Positions 9,781-21,530 are shown, counted from the first letter of the stretch. The stretch: 64,000 nt of DNA from Bradyrhizobium sp. AZCC 1610 (GCF_036924515.1 NZ_JAZHRR010000001.1:5365001-5429000); one strand, 5' to 3'. Notes: generated by a model not told the origin, from the sequence alone. Numbers and translations: made by a program.

Positions 9781-11163
9781 GTGCTCGACTGGCTGGCCGA
9801 CAATCTCGCTCTGATCATGTTCGTGTCGATGTTTTTCTTCATTTTCATCGGCTACCCGGTCGCATTCATCATGGGCGGACTGGCGCTCGCCTTCGCCGTC
9901 TTCGGCGCCTGGCTCGGCACGTTCAACCTGATCGGCCTGTCCGATATCGTGCTGCGCATGTGGGGCGGGGTCGCCAACGATCCGGTGCTGGCGTCGATCC
10001 CGATGTTCATCTTCATGGGCGCGATCCTGGAGCGATCGGGCTCCGCCAAGGACATGCTGGACGCAACCGAGGTCCTGCTCAAGCGGTGCCCGGGCGCGCT
10101 GGCGGTCTCCGTGATGGTGATGGGTACGATCCTGGCGGCGCCGATCGGCGTGGTCGGCGCGGCTGTCATCACGCTGTCGGTGATCGCGCTACCGCAGATG
10201 CTGGCCGCGGGCTACGACAAGCGGCTTGCCATCGGCACCATCGCCTCGGCCGGAACGCTCGGCATCCTGATTCCGCCGGCCATCATGCTGGTGGTGATGG
10301 CGGAGATGCTGGCGACCTCGGCAGGCAATTTGTTTCTCGCCGCCATCATGCCGGGCTTCCTGCTCTCCGGGCTCTACCTCGTCTATATCGTGCTCGTCGC
10401 CATCTTCAGGCCGGGCGCCGCGCCGAAGCTGCCGCCCGGTTACGGACCGCAGACCCGCACTGCGTTCTGGTACGCGCTCTGGCGGGGCCTGTTTCCGATG
10501 ACGGCACTGCTGGTGATCGTGCTCGGCTCGATCTTCGCCGGCTGGGCCACGCCCACGGAGAGCGGCGCTGTCGGCGTGCTCGGCTCCATGTTCATCGCCG
10601 CGCTGAACCGGCGCATGACGTTCAAGATGATGAACGAGGCGATCTATGCCTCCTGCCGCGCCAACGGCCTCGTGTTCCTGATCTTCCTCGGCGCAACCGG
10701 CTTCTCCTACGTGTTCCGCGTGCTCGGCGGCGACGACCTGATGATCTCGACGCTCACCTATTTCGGCATCGACACCAAGTGGGAAATGCTCGGCTTCGTC
10801 ATGATTCTGATCTTCCTGCTCGGCTTCCCGTTCGAGTGGATCGAGATCTGCCTGATCGTCCTGCCGGTGTTCGCTCCGATCCTGTTGAGGTACGACTTCT
10901 CCGACCACATCGGCAACAACGCTGCCCTGATGACCTGGTTCGGCACGCTGGTTGCGGTCAATCTGCAGACCGCGTTCATGACGCCGCCGTTCGGGGCGAC
11001 GCTGTTCTACATGAAAGGCACGGCGCCGCCGGGCGTCACCATGAACGACGTGTTCACGGCCATGTATCCGTTCGTCGCGCTGCAGGCGCTCGGCTTGATG
11101 CTGTGCATTTATTTCCCGAGCATCAGCCTGTGGCTGCCGAGACTGGCCGGCTTCATCGAATAG
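9781..11163 (+). CDS. TRAP transporter large permease (DctM)
   Basis: About 460 residues with a dozen hydrophobic segments; family motifs include IGYPVAF at the N terminus, PMFIFMGAILERSG, GTLGILIPPAIMLVV and QTAFMTPPFG. It is the sodium-driven channel component of the TRAP system. The GTG at 9781 (L-D-W-L-A-D-N-L) follows the dctQ stop by 20 nt with a GGGGGA ribosome site; the frame stays open upstream inside dctQ, but that sequence is a shadow. No regulator or catabolic gene is adjacent, so substrate inference by neighbourhood is not possible. Confidence 0.94.
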   Translation: MLDWLADNLALIMFVSMFFFIFIGYPVAFIMGGLALAFAVFGAWLGTFNLIGLSDIVLRMWGGVANDPVLASIPMFIFMGAILERSGSAKDMLDATEVLLKRCPGALAVSVMVMGTILAAPIGVVGAAVITLSVIALPQMLAAGYDKRLAIGTIASAGTLGILIPPAIMLVVMAEMLATSAGNLFLAAIMPGFLLSGLYLVYIVLVAIFRPGAAPKLPPGYGPQTRTAFWYALWRGLFPMTALLVIVLGSIFAGWATPTESGAVGVLGSMFIAALNRRMTFKMMNEAIYASCRANGLVFLIFLGATGFSYVFRVLGGDDLMISTLTYFGIDTKWEMLGFVMILIFLLGFPFEWIEICLIVLPVFAPILLRYDFSDHIGNNAALMTWFGTLVAVNLQTAFMTPPFGATLFYMKGTAPPGVTMNDVFTAMYPFVALQALGLMLCIYFPSISLWLPRLAGFIE

Positions 11164-11211
11164 CCACTAGCTAGCAAGCGCCACAGCCCTGTTGCTGCTT
11201 CCTTGGCCTCG

Positions 11212-11901
11212 CTAATCCGGCGCCCGCAGCCGGTAGCCGATGCCCGTCTCGGTCAGCACGAATTGCGGACGTTCCGGATCGGCTTCGATCTTCTGGCGGA
11301 GCTGGCGGACATAGACGCGCAGATATTGCGCATCCGTCAGTTCGTCCCACAGCTCCTTCAACAGGAAGCGATGGGTCAGCACCTTGCCGGCGTGCTGCAC
11401 CAGGACGCGCAGCAATTCATATTCCTTCGGCGAGAGCTTCACCTCGCGCTCGCCGACCTTGACGATGCGGCGCACCAGATCGACCGAGAGATCGCCTGCG
11501 CGAAACACCGGCCGCTCCCCTTGCACCTGCAACTGGTGCCGCAGCGCCGCGCGCATCCGCGCCAGCAGTTCATCCATGCCGAACGGCTTGGTCAGATAAT
11601 CGTCGGCGCCGAGATCAAGCGCCTGCACCTTGCCGGCCTCGTCGCCGCGGCTCGACAGCACCACGATCGGCACGCTTTCGTTGCGGCCGCGGATCATGCG
11701 CAGTAGATCATGGCCCTGGATGTCGGGCAGGCCGAGATCGAGGATGATCAGCGCTGGGCTCTCGGCGAGCTTCTCCAGCGCGATCTTGCCGTTGGAGGCT
11801 TCGAGGATGTCATAGCCCTGCGTGCTCAACCCCATCCGCAGGAGCTTGCGGATCGGCGGTTCGTCGTCGATCACCAGAACCTTGATCGGGGCGGCATTCA
11901 T
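11212..11901 (-). CDS. kdpE: KdpE response regulator
   Basis: 229-residue OmpR-type response regulator: receiver domain 1-120 with phospho-acceptor aspartate in LIILDLGLPD and conserved lysine in YLTKPFG, then a winged-helix DNA-binding domain (LSPKEYELLRVLVQHAGKVLTH). It is activated by KdpD and induces the kdp operon under potassium limitation. Its ATG overlaps the kdpD stop codon (ATGA), indicating translational coupling; it is the last gene of the kdp operon. Confidence 0.95.
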   Translation of the reverse strand: MNAAPIKVLVIDDEPPIRKLLRMGLSTQGYDILEASNGKIALEKLAESPALIILDLGLPDIQGHDLLRMIRGRNESVPIVVLSSRGDEAGKVQALDLGADDYLTKPFGMDELLARMRAALRHQLQVQGERPVFRAGDLSVDLVRRIVKVGEREVKLSPKEYELLRVLVQHAGKVLTHRFLLKELWDELTDAQYLRVYVRQLRQKIEADPERPQFVLTETGIGYRLRAPD

Positions 11902-14615
11902 GCGGCGGTATCCAGCGCGCTGTCGGTGGCCGGTACCGGCAGCCGAATGGTTATCACCGCACCGCTGCGGTCGCTGCGGTTGGCGGCCGAGATCGTGCCA
12001 TGCATGGCCTCGACGAAACCGCGGGAAATCGCAAGTCCAAGACCGGTGCCGGGGCGGACGTGATCGCCCTTCTGCGCGCGATAGAATTTGTCGAACACGC
12101 TTTCCAGTTCCTCCGGCGGAATGCCACCGCCCTCGTCCAGTATCTGCAGGGAGACTTGCGCCCGATCCCGCGCTCCCCTGATCGAAATCGTGGTGCCGGG
12201 AGGCGCGTATTTTGCGGCGTTGTCCAGCAGATTGAATAGCGCCTGTTCAAACAACACCGCATCGAGCTCCAGCATCGGCAAATCGGCGACGAGTTCCAGC
12301 GACACCTTGTGATGCACGAGAATCTTGCCGGCGCGTCGCAGCGCGCTGCCGACGATCTCGCCGACATCGTGCCGCGCGGTATTCGGCACGATGGCGCCGG
12401 ATTCCAGCTTGGTCATGTCCAGCAGGTTGGCGATGAAGCGGTTGAGCCGTTCGGATTCGTCAATCATGGTGGCGAGCAGATCGTTCTTCTGCGCCTCGTT
12501 TAGGCCGGAGCCAAAATCGCGCAGCGTGCTGGCGGCGCCGAGCACCGAAGCCAGCGGCGTCTTCAGATCGTGCGAGATCGAGGTCAAAAGCGCGCCGCGC
12601 AGCCGGTCGGATTCCACCGTGCGCTTGACGCGGTCCATGTCCTCAACCAGCAGCACCCGCTCGATCGCCAGCGCGCCCTGGTCGACCAGCGCATCCAGCA
12701 GCCGGCGATGGTCCGGCGTCAGCAGCGGCCCGGTCCGGTCGTCGTCGATGCCGATGACGCCGATTGCGCCGCGCCCCGTTCGCATCGGCAGGAACAACCT
12801 TTTTGCTCCCGGCAGCGTATCCGATCCGCGCCCGGCCGGGCGATCGTTGCTCCAGGCCCAGTTGGCGGCGGCGAGATCGGCCTGGTCGAGTTGATCTTCC
12901 GGCGGATAGCCCGACTTAACGGTCAACACGCCCTCTTCCGGCAACAGCAGCACCACCCGCACTTTGAGCATCAACGCGGTCTGGTATGCGGTTGCCCACA
13001 GCACATCGTCGAGCGTTGCCGTACCCGCCAGCTTGCGGCTGAAAGCGTAGAGCGATTCGGTGGTGCGAACCCGGCCGATCGCCGTATCGGCCTGTAAGCG
13101 CACCCGCGCTGCGACATTGGAGACCAGGAGCGCAATCAGCATGAAGAAGAAGAACGCTGCGATGTTGGTCGGGTCGGCGATGGTGAAAGTATAGTACGGC
13201 GGCATGAAGAAGAAGTTGTAGCATAGCGAAGCGGCGACGCTCGCCAGCAGCGAGGGCAAAAGCCCGTAACGAACCGCCACACTGACCACGGCGGTGAGGA
13301 ACACCAGATCGACATTCTCGATGCCGCCGAACATGGGTCGGATCAGTGCCGCGGCGCCTAGGCCGACCGCGACGAACAGCAGCGCCATCAGATAGGGCCG
13401 CGGATTGAACGGCTCCTGCCGCGCCGCGGTCTGTACTGCGACTTTGGCGACGCCCTGCTCGTCCCCGGGAATCACGTGCACGCTGATATTGCCGGCGCGC
13501 CGAACCAGATCGCGCACCACGGAGCCGCGCGTCAGCTCGAACCACCAGGAACGCGTCGATTTGCCGATGATGATCTGCGTCACGTTGTTGGCGTGCGCGA
13601 AATGGATGACGTCATCGGCGATGCGGCGGCCGACGCCGGGAATGGTGAGCGCCTCGCCGCCGAGCGCCTCCGCCAGCCGCATGGTATCGGCGAGCCGGTC
13701 GCGCTGCTCGTCGGTCAGTTGCAGGCTGCGCCGCGTCTCGATGCTGATCGCCGTCCATTGCGCGTGCAGCCGGTCGGCGAGCCGCTTGGTATAGCGCACC
13801 AGTCCGGCCGCCCGCGGGTCCTCGCTGACGCAGACCAGGATGCGCTCCCCGGCGGCCCACGGTCCGTCGATCGCGTTGGCCTGCATGTGCGTGAGCAACT
13901 GCTCGTCGACCCGTTCGGCGGTACGCCGCAGCGCCAGTTCGCGCAGCGCGGTCAGGTTTCCCGGCGAGAAATAATGCTCCAGCGCGCGCTCGGCCTGCTT
14001 GGGGACATAGACCTTGCCCTCCTTCAGCCGCTGGATCAGATCGTCGGGCGTTAGGTCGATCAACTCGATGGCGTCGGCGAGGTCGAACACCTTGTCCGGC
14101 ACGGTCTCGCGCACCCGTACATGTGTGATCTGTGCGACCACATCGTTGAGGCTTTCGATGTGCTGGATATTGACGGCGGTGTAGACGTCGATGCCATGCG
14201 ACAGCAATTCCTCGACGTCGAGATAGCGCTTGGGATGACGGCTGCCCGGCGCGTTGGTATGGGCGAGTTCGTCGACGAGCGTGATCTGCGGCCGTCGCGC
14301 AATCAGCGCGTCGAGGTCCATCTCCTCAAGCGTCTGCTCCTTGTAGGCGAGCCGCCTGCGCGGCAGCACTTCGAGGCCGTTCAGAAGCGCTTCGGTTTCC
14401 ACCCGGCCATGGGTCTCGACCACGCCAACGACGACATCGGCGCCGGCCTTCTTCCTGGCATGGGCGCTCTGCAGCATCTCGTAGGTCTTGCCGACGCCGG
14501 GAGCGGCGCCGACGAAAATCTTGAGCCGTCCCGCGCGACTATCCTCGCGCCGGGCCGCCTCCAGCAGGGCTTCCGGCGAGGGACGCTGTTCAGGGTCGCG
14601 GCGGGTTTGGGCCAT
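11898..14615 (-). CDS. kdpD: KdpD potassium-sensing histidine kinase
   Basis: 905 residues. The N-terminal KdpD domain (~28-240) carries a Walker A motif (GAAPGVGKT) and Walker B-like region, followed by a universal-stress-protein-like domain (~250-375) that in family members binds c-di-AMP or UDP-GlcNAc. Four transmembrane helices of DUF4118 lie at ~400-500, then a GAF-like region. HisKA carries the phospho-histidine in SISHDLKTPL and HATPase has NLLDNAAKY and GTGLGLAI. It senses low potassium or osmotic stress and phosphorylates KdpE. It lies downstream of kdpC in the same operon. Confidence 0.97.
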   Translation of the reverse strand: MAQTRRDPEQRPSPEALLEAARREDSRAGRLKIFVGAAPGVGKTYEMLQSAHARKKAGADVVVGVVETHGRVETEALLNGLEVLPRRRLAYKEQTLEEMDLDALIARRPQITLVDELAHTNAPGSRHPKRYLDVEELLSHGIDVYTAVNIQHIESLNDVVAQITHVRVRETVPDKVFDLADAIELIDLTPDDLIQRLKEGKVYVPKQAERALEHYFSPGNLTALRELALRRTAERVDEQLLTHMQANAIDGPWAAGERILVCVSEDPRAAGLVRYTKRLADRLHAQWTAISIETRRSLQLTDEQRDRLADTMRLAEALGGEALTIPGVGRRIADDVIHFAHANNVTQIIIGKSTRSWWFELTRGSVVRDLVRRAGNISVHVIPGDEQGVAKVAVQTAARQEPFNPRPYLMALLFVAVGLGAAALIRPMFGGIENVDLVFLTAVVSVAVRYGLLPSLLASVAASLCYNFFFMPPYYTFTIADPTNIAAFFFFMLIALLVSNVAARVRLQADTAIGRVRTTESLYAFSRKLAGTATLDDVLWATAYQTALMLKVRVVLLLPEEGVLTVKSGYPPEDQLDQADLAAANWAWSNDRPAGRGSDTLPGAKRLFLPMRTGRGAIGVIGIDDDRTGPLLTPDHRRLLDALVDQGALAIERVLLVEDMDRVKRTVESDRLRGALLTSISHDLKTPLASVLGAASTLRDFGSGLNEAQKNDLLATMIDESERLNRFIANLLDMTKLESGAIVPNTARHDVGEIVGSALRRAGKILVHHKVSLELVADLPMLELDAVLFEQALFNLLDNAAKYAPPGTTISIRGARDRAQVSLQILDEGGGIPPEELESVFDKFYRAQKGDHVRPGTGLGLAISRGFVEAMHGTISAANRSDRSGAVITIRLPVPATDSALDTAA

Positions 14616-14656
14616 GAGGCAATATAGTCCTCACCTCCCGGCGGGCCTAGCGGCTC

Positions 14657-15259
14657 TCATTTCGAGGCCTCGTCCAGTGCCAGATTCAACGCCAATACGT
14701 TAACGCTGATCTCGCCGAGCAATCCAGCCATGCGGCCCTGCGTATGCTCCACGACCAGTTCGCGGACGCGGGCTTCCGGCAGGTTACGGGCCTTTGCCAC
14801 CCGGGGGACCTGGAACAGCGCCCCCTCCAGTGAGATGTCGGGATCGAGCCCGCTGCCGGAGGTGGTGACGAGGTCGACCGGCACCGGGAGGGAAGGATTT
14901 TCGGCCTTCAGTTTCTCGACGTCTTCCTTGATCCGGTCAGCCAGCGCCTTACTGGTCGGACCGAGGTTGGAGCCGCCGGAATTGGCGGCGTTATAAGGCG
15001 AAGACACGGTCTTGGTGGAATCGACCGGGTCCGGCGCCGCGGTCGCGGACGGGCGGCCGTGGAAATATTTATCGGCCTTGAACTCCTGCCCGATCAGCGC
15101 GGAGCCGATGACCTTGCCGTCCTTCTCGATCAAACTGCCCTGCGCCTGTTTTGGAAAGATCGCGCCGGCAATCGCGGTCATGGCAAGCGGATAGGCAAGG
15201 CCGGTGATCGCGGTGAGCAGGAGCAGGATGAGGATGGCAGGGCGGATTTCTCTGAGCAT
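14657..15259 (-). CDS. kdpC: KdpC potassium-transporting ATPase subunit
   Basis: 200 residues with one N-terminal transmembrane helix (~8-30) and the KdpC pattern [11 protein letters not shown]-x-L-I-G-Q near 60, and the C-terminal [20 protein letters not shown]. KdpC stabilises the KdpFABC complex. The start at 15259 follows AAGGAG 8 nt upstream. The frame is open further upstream, but there it runs through an intergenic repeat, not coding sequence. Confidence 0.95.
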   Translation of the reverse strand: MLREIRPAILILLLLTAITGLAYPLAMTAIAGAIFPKQAQGSLIEKDGKVIGSALIGQEFKADKYFHGRPSATAAPDPVDSTKTVSSPYNAANSGGSNLGPTSKALADRIKEDVEKLKAENPSLPVPVDLVTTSGSGLDPDISLEGALFQVPRVAKARNLPEARVRELVVEHTQGRMAGLLGEISVNVLALNLALDEASK

Positions 15260-15280
15260 GGTGTGTCTCCTTGGTTCTCC

Positions 15281-15395
15281 GTCATTGCCTGCGACAAACG
15301 CGAGGCGTTTGCGCAAGGGAGCGAAGCGACGAAGCAATCCAGCTTTTCTTCGTGTGGTGAGATGGATTGCTTCGCTTCGCTCGCAATGACGGTTG
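15281..15395. repeat. Palindromic intergenic repeat between kdpB and kdpC
   Basis: Outer arms GTCATTGC.. (from 15281) and ..GCAATGAC (to 15391) together with internal CGAAGCAATCCA / TGGATTGCTTCG make a ~110-bp imperfect palindrome. When translated it gives the CERSEAI-type peptide often seen as false N-termini in rhizobial annotations, the mark of a dispersed element. It separates kdpB from kdpC on the same transcript and could fold in the mRNA, affecting kdpC-D-E levels. Confidence 0.75.
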
Positions 15396-15398
15396 GGT

Positions 15399-17516
<2,118 letters not shown>

Positions 17517-17541
17517 GGACGTAAACTCCTGATGGCGTCGA

Positions 17542-19245
17542 TCAGAACAGGGTGTTGGCGTTGCCAGCGAGGTGCTCGACAACAGGCCCGAGCGCCAGCG
17601 CCGGAAAGAAGGTGAGACCGCCGATGATCAGGATCACGCCGACGACGAGGCCGACGAACAGGCCGCCGGTGGTCGGCAGCGTGCCGGCCGACGGCGGGAT
17701 CGACTTCTTGGCGGCGAGCGAACCCGCCAGCGCCATCGCCGGCACGATCATGAAGAAGCGGCCGACGAACATCGAACTGGCGAGCGTCAGATTGTAGAAC
17801 AAGGTATTGCCGGTGAGCCCGCCGAAGGCCGAGCCGTTGTTGCCGGTCGCGGAGGTGAAGGCGTAAAGCACTTCGGTAAAGCCGTGAGGCCCTGCATTGG
17901 CCATCGAGGCCACCGCGGCCGGGTAGACCACGGCGACCGCCGTCCAGCCAAGGATCATCAGCGGCAGGATGAGGATGGCCAGCATCGCCATCTTCACCTC
18001 GCGCGCCTCGATCTTCTTGCCGACATATTCCGGGGTGCGGCCGACCATCAGGCCGGCGACGAAGATGGTCAGCACGACGAACAGCAGCATGCCGTACATG
18101 CCGGCGCCGACGCCGCCGACGATGATTTCGCCGAGCTGGATATTGAGCAACGGGATCATGCCGCCAAGCGCGGTGAAGCTGTCATGCATGGCGTTGACCG
18201 CGCCGCAGGAGGCCGCCGTGGTGATGACCGCAAAGAGTGAGGAAGCGACGATGCCGAAGCGGACTTCCTTGCCTTCCATGTTGCCACCAGTCAGCCCGAG
18301 CGAGGAGAGTGTCGAGGTGCCACTGGCTTCGGCCCAATAGGTGACGGCGACACCTGACAGGAACAGCACGCCCATCACGGCGAGGATCGCCCAGCCCTGG
18401 CGCTGGTTGCCGACCATGCGGCCGAACACATTGGTGAGCGCCGCGCCAAGCGCGAAGATCGAGATCATCTGCACGAAGTTCGACAGCGCGGTGGGATTTT
18501 CGAAGGGATGCGCGGCATTGGCGTTGAAGAAACCGCCGCCATTGGTGCCGAGCATTTTGATGGCGACCTGCGAGGCGATGGGCCCGACCGCGATGGTCTG
18601 CCTGGCGCCTTCCAGCGTCGTGGCCTCGACATAGGGACCAAGCGTCTGCGGCATGCCCTGCCAGACCAGAAACAGTGCGTAGACGATGCAGATCGGCAGC
18701 AGCACATAGAGGGTGCAGCGCGTCACGTCGACCCAGAAATTGCCGATGGTGCGCATTGAGGATCGGGAGAAGCCGCGGATCAGCGCCACCGCGAGCGCAA
18801 TGCCGGTCGCGGCCGACAGGAAATTCTGGTGCGTCAGGCCGACCATCTGCGTCAGATAGGACAGCGTGCTTTCGCCGCCGTAGTTCTGCCAGTTGGTGTT
18901 GGTCAGGAACGAGATCGCCGTATTGAACGACAGATCCGGGGCGACGGCGGATTGCTCCGCCGGATTGAGCGGCAACAGCGCCTGCAGGCGCATCAGGCTA
19001 TAGATGATGAGGAAGCCGCCGACGTGGAACAGCAGCATGGCAACCGTATAGGTCAGCCAGTGCTGCTCGCGCTTCTCGTCGACGCCGCCGATCCGGTACA
19101 GCGCCGTTTCGACCGGCCGCAGCACGGGAGAGAGGAACGTGCGCTCGCCGTTGAAGACGCGCGTCATGTACCAGCCGAGCGGCTTTACCAGCGCGACCAC
19201 GATCGCACAGTAGAGCAGAATCTGGAACCAGCCGATCAGTGTCAT
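17542..19245 (-). CDS. kdpA: KdpA potassium channel-like subunit
   Basis: 567 residues, the usual KdpA length. It has about ten transmembrane helices and the four selectivity-filter loops of the SKT superfamily, including [11 protein letters not shown] and [19 protein letters not shown]. It selects and passes potassium to KdpB in the KdpFABC complex. The ATG at 19245 follows AAGGAT; the frame is open upstream but the extra residues are not family-like. Confidence 0.97.
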   Translation of the reverse strand: MTLIGWFQILLYCAIVVALVKPLGWYMTRVFNGERTFLSPVLRPVETALYRIGGVDEKREQHWLTYTVAMLLFHVGGFLIIYSLMRLQALLPLNPAEQSAVAPDLSFNTAISFLTNTNWQNYGGESTLSYLTQMVGLTHQNFLSAATGIALAVALIRGFSRSSMRTIGNFWVDVTRCTLYVLLPICIVYALFLVWQGMPQTLGPYVEATTLEGARQTIAVGPIASQVAIKMLGTNGGGFFNANAAHPFENPTALSNFVQMISIFALGAALTNVFGRMVGNQRQGWAILAVMGVLFLSGVAVTYWAEASGTSTLSSLGLTGGNMEGKEVRFGIVASSLFAVITTAASCGAVNAMHDSFTALGGMIPLLNIQLGEIIVGGVGAGMYGMLLFVVLTIFVAGLMVGRTPEYVGKKIEAREVKMAMLAILILPLMILGWTAVAVVYPAAVASMANAGPHGFTEVLYAFTSATGNNGSAFGGLTGNTLFYNLTLASSMFVGRFFMIVPAMALAGSLAAKKSIPPSAGTLPTTGGLFVGLVVGVILIIGGLTFFPALALGPVVEHLAGNANTLF

Positions 19246-19261
19246 GGGAAATATCCTTGTA

Positions 19262-19351
19262 TTACCTTGCTGGCAGCAGCAGGCGCAGAAGCACGACAAG
19301 CAGCGCCGCAGTCGCAAGGAACGCCAGCACGATGGCGGCGAGCGTGGTCAT
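19262..19351 (-). CDS. Putative 29-residue membrane micropeptide between kdpF and kdpA
   Basis: An uninterrupted 30-codon frame (ATG to TAA) reads [20 protein letters not shown] followed by LLRLLLPAR: one hydrophobic helix of ~22 residues ending in a basic residue. It starts 7 bp after the kdpF stop and ends 16 bp before the kdpA start. No strong Shine-Dalgarno is present (GAG 9 nt upstream), so translation would rely on coupling to kdpF. Its topology resembles KdpF, a ~29-residue lipid-like stabiliser, but it lacks KdpF's LRPERF-type tail. It could be a second KdpF-like subunit or a chance frame. Confidence 0.5.
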   Translation of the reverse strand: MTTLAAIVLAFLATAALLVVLLRLLLPAR

Positions 19352-19358
19352 GGCGAGC

Positions 19359-19448
19359 TCAGAACCGCTCTGGACGCAGCAGCGCATAGGTCAGGTAAAA
19401 CAGCAGGCCGAGCGAGACGAAACCGGCGAGCGAATAATCGAAGATCAT
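19359..19448 (-). CDS. kdpF: KdpF small subunit
   Basis: 29 residues with the classical KdpF pattern: a single helix (LAGFVSLGLLFYLTYALL) ending in RPERF. KdpF stabilises the KdpABC complex in the membrane. The start at 19448 is preceded by GAGGAG 8 nt upstream. It lies upstream of kdpA on the same strand, the standard operon position. Confidence 0.9.
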   Translation of the reverse strand: MIFDYSLAGFVSLGLLFYLTYALLRPERF

Positions 19449-19461
19449 GGCGCGCACTCCT

Positions 19462-19545
19462 CTAAAGCCGCTCGCAGGCATAGGCGTAGCCGATACCTGC
19501 GACGAAGAAGCCGAGGCAAAGCGCCAGCATGACGATGTCCAGCAT
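19462..19545 (-). CDS. Putative 27-residue membrane micropeptide upstream of kdpF
   Basis: A 28-codon frame encodes MLDIVMLALCLGFFVAGIGY followed by AYACERL. It is a single hydrophobic helix with an acidic N terminus, a cysteine at position 24 and a charged C terminus. AGGA lies 6-7 nt before the ATG and the stop is 13 bp before kdpF, so it would be the first gene of the kdp transcript. Similar tiny proteins preceding kdpF are present, as far as I recall, in other alphaproteobacteria, but I know of no function. Confidence 0.65.
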   Translation of the reverse strand: MLDIVMLALCLGFFVAGIGYAYACERL

Positions 19546-19655
19546 GGAATGTTCCTGTGCGACGTGAATCGCGATGCCGGATCGCCGGTCATCGCGTTTG
19601 CTGGGGCTGAGGTGCCACCGGGCGCATAGGTTTTCGAGACGAGAGAGATGGCGAC

Positions 19656-19673
19656 GTTATAGGAATCTCATAA
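19656..19673 (-). promoter_or_regulatory. kdp: Candidate kdp promoter / KdpE-binding region
   Basis: On the minus strand the sequence TTTATGAGATTCCTATAA lies ~110 bp before the first kdp micro-ORF. It is AT-rich in a GC-rich context, contains a -10-like CTATAA, and two TTTAT/CTATAA half-sites loosely recall the T-rich KdpE box. It sits 12 bp inside the 3' exon of the group II intron. Motif-level evidence only. Confidence 0.4.
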
Positions 19674-19684
19674 AGGTCGTGCGG

Positions 19685-21530
19685 ATAGGGGTAGGGAAGG
19701 CTTTTGGCCTCCCCTCCCTCCGAACCGTACGGGCGGTTTTCCCGCATACGGCTCTCCAGTCGCTGGTTTCCTCATCGTGAATGTCTCGCGTGTTCAAGCG
19801 CTGTTGCAAGGGTGAACAGTTCTTGATCCGCGAAGAAGGCGTTAGGCCATCGCTGATGGTCGGCTTTGCATCGTCCGAACCCGGGCCGCTTGTCCTGCTT
19901 GCGCAAGACGGCACGCAGCCGCCGCCGAACGAAACCGTCAAGGTTGCGGAGTTGGAATGGTGCGGCGTGCTTGAAATAGCCGAACCATCCCCGCAGCGCC
20001 GGATTGAGATCCGCGATGATCCGCGCGAGGCTGTCGCCTCGGCTGCGGCTCGTCTTGGCCCTCACCTTGTCCTTGAGCGCTCTCAGGCTCTTCTTTCGCA
20101 CGAACCGGCAACCCGCCTCGAACCGGTAGCCGAGGAAGTCGAATCCTTGTCCCGGTTGTCGGCTGTCAACGATCCGCGTCTTGTCCGGATGCAGCGTTAG
20201 GCCGTTGGCCGTCGTCCACGCATCGACTTCGCGCAACGCGGCCCTCGCCTCGTCTTCCGTTCGGCAGAGGATCACGAAGTCGTCGGCATAGCGCACCATC
20301 CGGCGCCCGTTCTGCTCCATCAGCAGGTCGAGCGGGTGCAGGTAGATGTTGGCCAGCAGCGGCGAGAGAACCGCCCCTTGGGGCGTTCCCGTCGTCGGCT
20401 GCCAGCGCGCCATGTCCGACATGATCTCTTGCTTGAGAAAGCCGTCGATCAGCTTCAGGACGCGCCCGTCGCTGATCGTCTCGCCTACCCGTGCCATCAG
20501 CCTGTCGTGCGGGATCGTATCGAAGTAGCTCTTCAGGTCGGCATCCACGACATGAGTGAAGCCTTCCTTCAGCAGCCGATCAACCTCCCGCAACGCGTCT
20601 TTGCAGCTTCGTCCCGGCCGGAAGCCGTAGCTGCCCGGCCGAAACTGGACTTCAAAGACGGGCTCGATGGTCATCTTCAGAGCCGTCTGCACGATGCGGT
20701 CCTTGATGGTCGGTATCCCGAGCGGACGGGTTTGCCCGCCGCCTTTGGGAATATCGACCCGTTTGACCGGGCCCGGCCGGTAGCTGCCGTTCTTCAAATG
20801 CTCATGAAGCTCCGTCAGATACCGATCCGCGACCGCCGCGAACCGTTCGATGCCTTGACCATCCACGCCTGCCGCCCCCTTGTTCCGCTCGACTTTCCGC
20901 CACGCGGCTTCCAGGGTCGTCGGCCGGATGGCCTTATCCACCAAGCTGAACCACCTGCCTCCTTTGACGCCGTTACCCAGCGCCGACACCATGCGCTCCG
21001 TCCAGATCGAAGCTTCCGCCCACCACCAAGTCCGCGGTTGTCCGCCGGCGGCGTCTCCCCCTTGCGTAGCCTTGGCGGCACTGTCGGGGTTATCTTGCTC
21101 CATGCCGAACCTCGCACATCCAGCTTCCTGCCTCCCTTCCCTCAGAGCGGTTTTGCTTCCCGCCCCTCTCGCCGTCAAAACGGCTGCAGTATTATGAAGG
21201 CTCTGACTCCTGACGCTCTCACCCCGAGCGTCAGGTCTCTCCGCTTACTCCGCCTTGCCTTCCCGACATTCCGACCTCAACCACGCTGGCTGTCCCCCGG
21301 TCGCTTTGTCCGTCGCCTCAGCGCCGAGGGTTAGTTCCAGGCTTCGCCACGAACGAGCTGGCTCGCCACAGCCTTCCGCCGAATCAGGTTCGTTATCCTA
21401 CGGACTGCCAGTTCACCTCCGGATGCTCTCCACCCCGCCTCACGGCGACGCAGTCTCCTTCGATTACAGAGTTGCGACCAACTCCGGAACGGACTCACAC
21501 CGTTCAGTCAAAGCGTCCTCACGGACGCAC
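19685..21530 (-). mobile_element. Group II intron (IIC-like)
   Basis: The 5' end is GTGCG (reading down from 21530), the bacterial group II consensus. Near the 3' end, domain V is visible on the minus strand between about 19719 and 19752 (GAGCCGTATGCGG..CCGTACGGTTC), followed by a domain VI stem (GGAGGGAGGGGAGGCC / GGCTTCCC-like) and an end close to ACCCCTAT at ~19685. The maturase gene lies inside. The 5' splice site abuts the outer edge of a palindromic repeat hairpin, the target preference of class IIC introns. Total ~1.85 kb, apparently intact. The exact 3' boundary is uncertain by a few bases. Confidence 0.85.
19772..21103 (-). CDS. ltrA: Group II intron-encoded reverse transcriptase/maturase
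   Basis: 443 residues from the ATG at 21103 (CGAGG upstream); an in-frame start at 21178 is also possible. Reverse transcriptase blocks are visible: IPKGGGQTRPLGIPTIKDR, YGFRPGRSCKDALRE, DADLKSYFDTIPHDRL, GTPQGAVLSPLLANIYL and the catalytic YADDF. The maturase X domain follows (LNPALRGWFGYFKHA). There is no C-terminal HNH endonuclease domain, consistent with class C-like introns that insert by using existing DNA ends. It assists splicing and retrohoming of the host intron. Confidence 0.93.
   Translation of the reverse strand: MEQDNPDSAAKATQGGDAAGGQPRTWWWAEASIWTERMVSALGNGVKGGRWFSLVDKAIRPTTLEAAWRKVERNKGAAGVDGQGIERFAAVADRYLTELHEHLKNGSYRPGPVKRVDIPKGGGQTRPLGIPTIKDRIVQTALKMTIEPVFEVQFRPGSYGFRPGRSCKDALREVDRLLKEGFTHVVDADLKSYFDTIPHDRLMARVGETISDGRVLKLIDGFLKQEIMSDMARWQPTTGTPQGAVLSPLLANIYLHPLDLLMEQNGRRMVRYADDFVILCRTEDEARAALREVDAWTTANGLTLHPDKTRIVDSRQPGQGFDFLGYRFEAGCRFVRKKSLRALKDKVRAKTSRSRGDSLARIIADLNPALRGWFGYFKHAAPFQLRNLDGFVRRRLRAVLRKQDKRPGFGRCKADHQRWPNAFFADQELFTLATALEHARHSR

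Noticed and set aside
20336-21334. 332-codon frame opposite the maturase gene
   Set aside because: Runs through the catalytic RNA and opposite the reverse transcriptase; proline/arginine-rich shadow.
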